A stretch of 14,272 nt of DNA, from NCBI GenBank assembly GCA_964502785.1, contig CAZCXW010000034.1, positions 1 to 14,272 on the forward strand. The letters run 5' to 3'. Shown piece by piece: positions 12,127 through 14,272 of this stretch. The notes below the pieces were generated by a model. It was not told where the DNA came from, searched no databases, and saw only the letters and a program-made list of their open reading frames with translations. The position numbers and the translations under genes are program-made. The first letter of the stretch is position 1; each line of letters starts with the position of its first letter. The DNA comes from JAGVYE01 sp964502785. GTDB taxonomy: Archaea; Nanobdellota; Nanobdellia; Woesearchaeales; GW2011-AR9.

Positions 12127-13084
12127 TATTCATCAACTCCGCGGCTAATTTGTGCGCGTCGTGGCGGATAAAAGCCCGCGTATTGGCGAGAACATCGCTT
12201 TTCTGATATTCCTGTTTATCATTCTCTAAGAGGTCGGCGGCAATGATGCGGGAATCATTCTCTAAGTCATTTTCAATGATTTCAGCTTCGTCAGCGTAGG
12301 CATCTAATAATTCTTTGGGAGGAATTTTGTTATTAATAATAATCTGATTAAAAATATCTTTGCCAATGAAACGCCTAATCTCATTAACATAATTAGAGGC
12401 TTTAAAATGGGGGGTCTGCGCTTTCTTATTCATGATATTGACAATAAATACTTTTTTTGCTTTCGTTTCTCGTAACGCTTTGCCTACACCTTCAACTAAT
12501 AGATTGGGGATAAGACTGGTATACAGTCCTCCTGGTCCGAAGACGATGAGATCAGCATTCATAATTTCGTCTAATGCATGAGTATGCGCTTTAGGAAACG
12601 GTTCTAAGTAGATGGTCCGATAGTTAAGCAATGATTCCTTAGCGAGAAGAATTTCCCTTTCTCCATGCAATTGCCTGCCGTTTTTGAGAACCATGTGAAG
12701 ACGGACTTGGTTAATCGTAACAGGGAGAACCTTGCCTTTAATAGTCAGAATTTTTCCTACTTCTTCGATTGATTTTTCAAAGCTTCCAGTGACTTTTTCA
12801 AGGGCGGATAAGAGGAGATTGCCAAAACTATGACCCTCTAAGCCGCCGGTTTCAAAACGATAATTCATGAGATCACGCATTAACCTGCTGGAATCGGAAA
12901 GCGCCACTAAACATTGGCGGACATCGCCAGGAGGGAGGACGCCTAATTCGTCTCTCAATATTCCAGTGCTTCCGCCATCATCGGCCATGGACACGACGGC
13001 GGAAAGTTCCACATCATATTTTTTTAAGCCTCGGAGAACGGTGAAGTTGCCTGTTCCACCGCCAATAACGACAATCTTCTTCAT
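12110..13084 (-). CDS. YvcK/CofD-like family protein, 324 aa
   Basis: Member of the YvcK (gluconeogenesis factor) branch of the CofD-like superfamily (PF01933), known in bacteria to bind UDP-GlcNAc and to matter for carbon metabolism and cell-wall synthesis. Diagnostic motifs are IGGGTGNFTVLRGLKKYD at the N-terminus, VSMADDGGSTGILRDE, GVLPPGDVRQCLVAL, GHSFGNLLLSAL and DLIVFGPGGLYTSLIPNLLV. The length is normal. ATG 13084 lies 26 nt after a TATA-like CTTTAAAAGTA (13106-13116), so the message is probably leaderless. It heads a cluster with a HAD phosphatase and a nucleotidyltransferase. A true CofD (coenzyme F420 synthesis) is unlikely because the long YvcK-type GGST region is present and no F420 gene is near. 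Confidence 0.9.
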   Translation of the reverse strand: MKKIVVIGGGTGNFTVLRGLKKYDVELSAVVSMADDGGSTGILRDELGVLPPGDVRQCLVALSDSSRLMRDLMNYRFETGGLEGHSFGNLLLSALEKVTGSFEKSIEEVGKILTIKGKVLPVTINQVRLHMVLKNGRQLHGEREILLAKESLLNYRTIYLEPFPKAHTHALDEIMNADLIVFGPGGLYTSLIPNLLVEGVGKALRETKAKKVFIVNIMNKKAQTPHFKASNYVNEIRRFIGKDIFNQIIINNKIPPKELLDAYADEAEIIENDLENDSRIIAADLLENDKQEYQKSDVLANTRAFIRHDAHKLAAELMNIVNNL

Positions 13085-13105
13085 TGGTTACATGGAAAGA
13101 AAATT

Positions 13106-13116
13106 ACTTTTAAAGA
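13106..13116 (-). promoter_or_regulatory. TATA box for the YvcK-HAD-nucleotidyltransferase cluster
   Basis: CTTTAAAAGTA on the minus strand, centred 26 nt before ATG 13084, fits a leaderless transcript for the three overlapping genes. Confidence 0.45.
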
Positions 13117-13158
13117 TTGTGGAAGAAAGAGAGGGGTTAGAAAAAGAAAATAAAAAAA

Positions 13159-13407
13159 TTATTGCTTATCTTTGTGATAAAGATCCAAAAAGATTAATTT
13201 ATTTTCTTCTCTAAGATAAGAATAAGAAAGTCGAAACGAACCGATGTAAACCTCTCTCGTTCCTTTTCGTACATAGCGCATGGGCTTCCCGATTTCGGGA
13301 TTTTCAATTATCTTCTTAATCTGCTTCTTCACTCGCTCTTCATCAATTTTATTCTTAACTTTTCGGATGGTTGAAAGAAAGTGAGGAGAATGTTCAATCG
13401 TTAACAT
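13159..13407 (-). CDS. RelE/ParE-family toxin, 82 aa
   Basis: Predicted ribosome-dependent mRNA interferase of the RelE fold. It starts MLTIEHSPHFLSTIRKVKNK (ATG 13407, overlapping the antitoxin stop by 14 nt), continues with the helix EERVKKQIKKIIENPEIGKPMRY, the strands REVYIGSFRLSYSY and the end KLIFLDLYHKDKQ, a common RelE C-terminus carrying basic/His residues near the active site. The Arg in GSFRLSYSY is the usual conserved residue. The frame is open nine codons further upstream, but the family N-terminus and the coupled overlap favour 13407. It sits in an operon with the AbrB-like antitoxin. Confidence 0.87.
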   Translation of the reverse strand: MLTIEHSPHFLSTIRKVKNKIDEERVKKQIKKIIENPEIGKPMRYVRKGTREVYIGSFRLSYSYLREENKLIFLDLYHKDKQ

Positions 13408-13669
13408 TTTCGAGTTCCTTGAGAAAATCATCAACAGCTACTGACTTAAACTCGCCGCGTTCATAACTTTTCCAAGCCTCTTCAGTTCGACGGGCAAATT
13501 CCAAATCATCTTCGATGTTCTCATTAAAATCAGCAACACTTTTAAGGATAAGTTGTTTTCCAGCTTTGATAATGATAAACTTCTCCCCTTCTTGGAAATC
13601 TTTCCGCATCTCGTAAGGGATAACAATCTGTCCTTTAGAACTCATTTTAGTAATTTCAAGTTCAGCCAT
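13394..13669 (-). CDS. AbrB/MazE (SpoVT)-type antitoxin, 91 aa
   Basis: Swapped-hairpin AbrB DNA-binding domain at the N-terminus: LEITKMSSKGQIVIPYEMRK, then EGEKFIIIKAGKQLILK. The C-terminal half (NIEDDLEFARRTEEAWKSYE and SVAVDDFLKELENVND) is acidic and would neutralise the RelE-type toxin. ATG 13669 is chosen because MAELEITKMSSKGQ is the family start; the frame stays open 31 codons more through the palindromic leader, giving a Cys/Phe-rich sequence that does not look like protein. The nearest ribosome binding site is GTGAT, 5 nt before ATG, which can pair with TCACAGA upstream. Confidence 0.87.
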   Translation of the reverse strand: MAELEITKMSSKGQIVIPYEMRKDFQEGEKFIIIKAGKQLILKSVADFNENIEDDLEFARRTEEAWKSYERGEFKSVAVDDFLKELENVND

Positions 13670-13681
13670 TTTTATCACAGA

Positions 13682-13724
13682 TGTCATGAGAAATCTGCCA
13701 TCTGACAGGCAGATTTCTGTGACA
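13682..13724. repeat. 43-bp inverted repeat in the leader of the AbrB/RelE operon
   Basis: AGAAATCTGCC (13689-13699), loop ATCTGACA, GGCAGATTTCT (13708-13718): a perfect 11-bp stem, extended by TGTCA (13682-13686) with TGACA (13720-13724). It lies 13 bases before the antitoxin start. The segment TCACAGA at its minus-strand 5' side could alternatively pair with TCTGTGA, which contains the ribosome binding site. Confidence 0.7.
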
Positions 13725-13797
13725 CAAGAAAAGCAGAAAAAAGGATAAGCATTCATAACCAATCTGAAGATTGATTCTTTCTGCTTTTCTTTGTGTA
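13723..13797. repeat. Long inverted repeat (about 18-bp arms) next to the first
   Basis: ACACAAGAAAAGCAGAAA (13722-13739) pairs with TTTCTGCTTTTCTTTGTGT (13778-13796), one extra T apart. Between the arms is a smaller hairpin, AATC-TGAA-GATT (13761-13772). Confidence 0.7.
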
Positions 13798-13836
13798 AGA
13801 TTAATCTTACTTTTTATAAACTTTTCGATGAAAAGT
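13795..13836. terminator. Perfect 16-bp palindrome and terminator-like hairpin behind the deoxyribosyltransferase-like gene
   Basis: GTAAGATTAATCTTAC (13795-13810) is a perfect palindrome. Next to it ACTTTTC-GAT-GAAAAGT (13820-13836) forms a 7-bp hairpin with T runs on both sides, placed 9 bases after the stop of the minus-strand gene at 13845. Termination of that gene is the simplest reading. Confidence 0.5.
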
Positions 13837-13844
13837 AAAAATCG

Positions 13845-14213
13845 TCAAGAAACATAGTCGATGAAATGTTGAAGGGGCAATACTCTTGAAACCAAGGACC
13901 TTACCGCTAATTCTTTAATCGGTTCTGAGCTAATAATCTCTTTTCCTTTGGCATAAGCGTAGGTGATTTCTATCGTTACAGAATACCCAATATAGCCATC
14001 TTTAGCATAGATGTAGAGAACATCAATCTTATCTATTTCCGGGAAGTGGTTAAGTGTGAGTTGTTTCTTAATTTCTTCATTCGTTTCTATGGATTCATCA
14101 TGAAAGTCAAAGTAAGGATAGTATCCTTTTACACCTAAAACATCAAGCTTCTTCTTAATTTCTTTAACGGTATCGTAATACTTTCGAGAACTAGCGACGA
14201 AGAAGGATTTCAT
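13845..14213 (-). CDS. Nucleoside 2-deoxyribosyltransferase-like protein, 122 aa
   Basis: Small Rossmann-like protein resembling the nucleoside 2-deoxyribosyltransferase family (a fold shared with TIR-like NAD-cleaving enzymes). Seen are the first strand SFFVASSRKYYDTVKEIKKKL, the Asp/His-rich loop YFDFHDESIETNEE, IDKIDVLYIYAKDGYIGYSVTIEITYAYAKGKEII, where the Glu in TIEITYA occupies the place of the catalytic glutamate, and SEPIKELAV. In this family such proteins cleave the N-glycosidic bond of nucleosides or nucleotides; the real substrate here is unknown. ATG 14213 follows GGAGAT by about 12 nt. The next gene downstream is the AbrB/RelE pair, from which it is separated by the palindromic region. 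Confidence 0.7.
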   Translation of the reverse strand: MKSFFVASSRKYYDTVKEIKKKLDVLGVKGYYPYFDFHDESIETNEEIKKQLTLNHFPEIDKIDVLYIYAKDGYIGYSVTIEITYAYAKGKEIISSEPIKELAVRSLVSRVLPLQHFIDYVS

Positions 14214-14272
14214 TAGTTACAGTATCTCCGAATGAAGAGTACCTTTTTTGAGTGGTAAGAAAAACCTTAAAA

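Noticed and set aside
13092..13214. Plus-strand 40-codon frame starting MERKLLLKIVEEREGLEKEN
   Set aside because: It reads like a small helical protein, but it overlaps the RelE gene antisense over its last 56 bases, has no promoter or ribosome binding site, and starts in the leaderless YvcK promoter.
13670..13762. 31-codon extension of the AbrB-like antitoxin from ATG 13762
   Set aside because: It runs through the palindromes, is Cys/Phe-rich and lies before the normal family N-terminus.
1..14272. CRISPR arrays, rRNA genes, transposases, integrases
   Set aside because: I looked for regular spaced repeats, conserved rRNA segments and recombinase motifs and found none.

Overview
The window reads as an archaeal genome fragment, probably from a DPANN-type lineage (Woesearchaeota/Pacearchaeota-like; the lineage is inference). 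The signs are an archaeal S-layer glycoprotein, a Hel308-type helicase N-terminus, an Mtq2/HemK2 methyltransferase fused to a COG2112-type kinase, TATA boxes about 26 nt before start codons (leaderless transcripts), GGTGAT ribosome binding sites, and an intron-bearing tRNA that lacks an encoded CCA. Base composition is AT-rich except in the S-layer gene. A 58-base run of N at 848-905 marks an assembly gap.

Layout. 1-223 is the start of a minus-strand membrane-anchored surface protein whose end lies outside the window. 317-847 is a methyltransferase cut by the gap. 969-1197 is a tRNA-Val(GAC) gene that I resolve into exons separated by three introns. 1214-1747 holds two small unknown genes, the second needing a -1 frameshift. 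1795-2256 is a two-TM PH-domain protein. 2315-3352 is an AI-2E family transporter, and 3463-6108 the S-layer protein with a long leader. 6472-7119 is a Hel308-like protein stopping after its first RecA domain. 7182-8375 is the methyltransferase-kinase fusion. 8421-8952 is an RHH/MazF-type toxin-antitoxin pair lying between imperfect 34-bp direct repeats. 9079-9786 is a second surface protein sharing anchor and promoter with the one at 1-223. 9925-10754 is an MNT/HEPN toxin-antitoxin pair. 10743-13084 is a tight minus-strand cluster of YvcK/CofD-like protein, HAD phosphatase and sugar-nucleotide transferase. 13159-13669 is an AbrB/RelE toxin-antitoxin pair behind a palindrome-rich leader. 13845-14213 is a deoxyribosyltransferase-like protein.

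How it fits together. Cell-surface genes (S-layer, two anchored proteins, transporter, PH-domain protein) are interleaved with three different toxin-antitoxin modules, a pattern typical of accessory DNA. The YvcK-HAD-nucleotidyltransferase cluster probably acts on sugar nucleotides, perhaps for surface glycosylation (inference).

The two signals most worth following are (1) tRNA-Val with introns in the D-loop, at 37/38 and at 53/54, which splice in silico to a perfect 73-nt cloverleaf; and (2) a promoter element present at both surface-protein genes, made of an inverted repeat (GTTACT/AGTAAA) interrupted by a homopolymeric G tract of 8 in one copy and 10 in the other, directly before the TATA box. 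The second looks like a slippage-based phase-variation switch.
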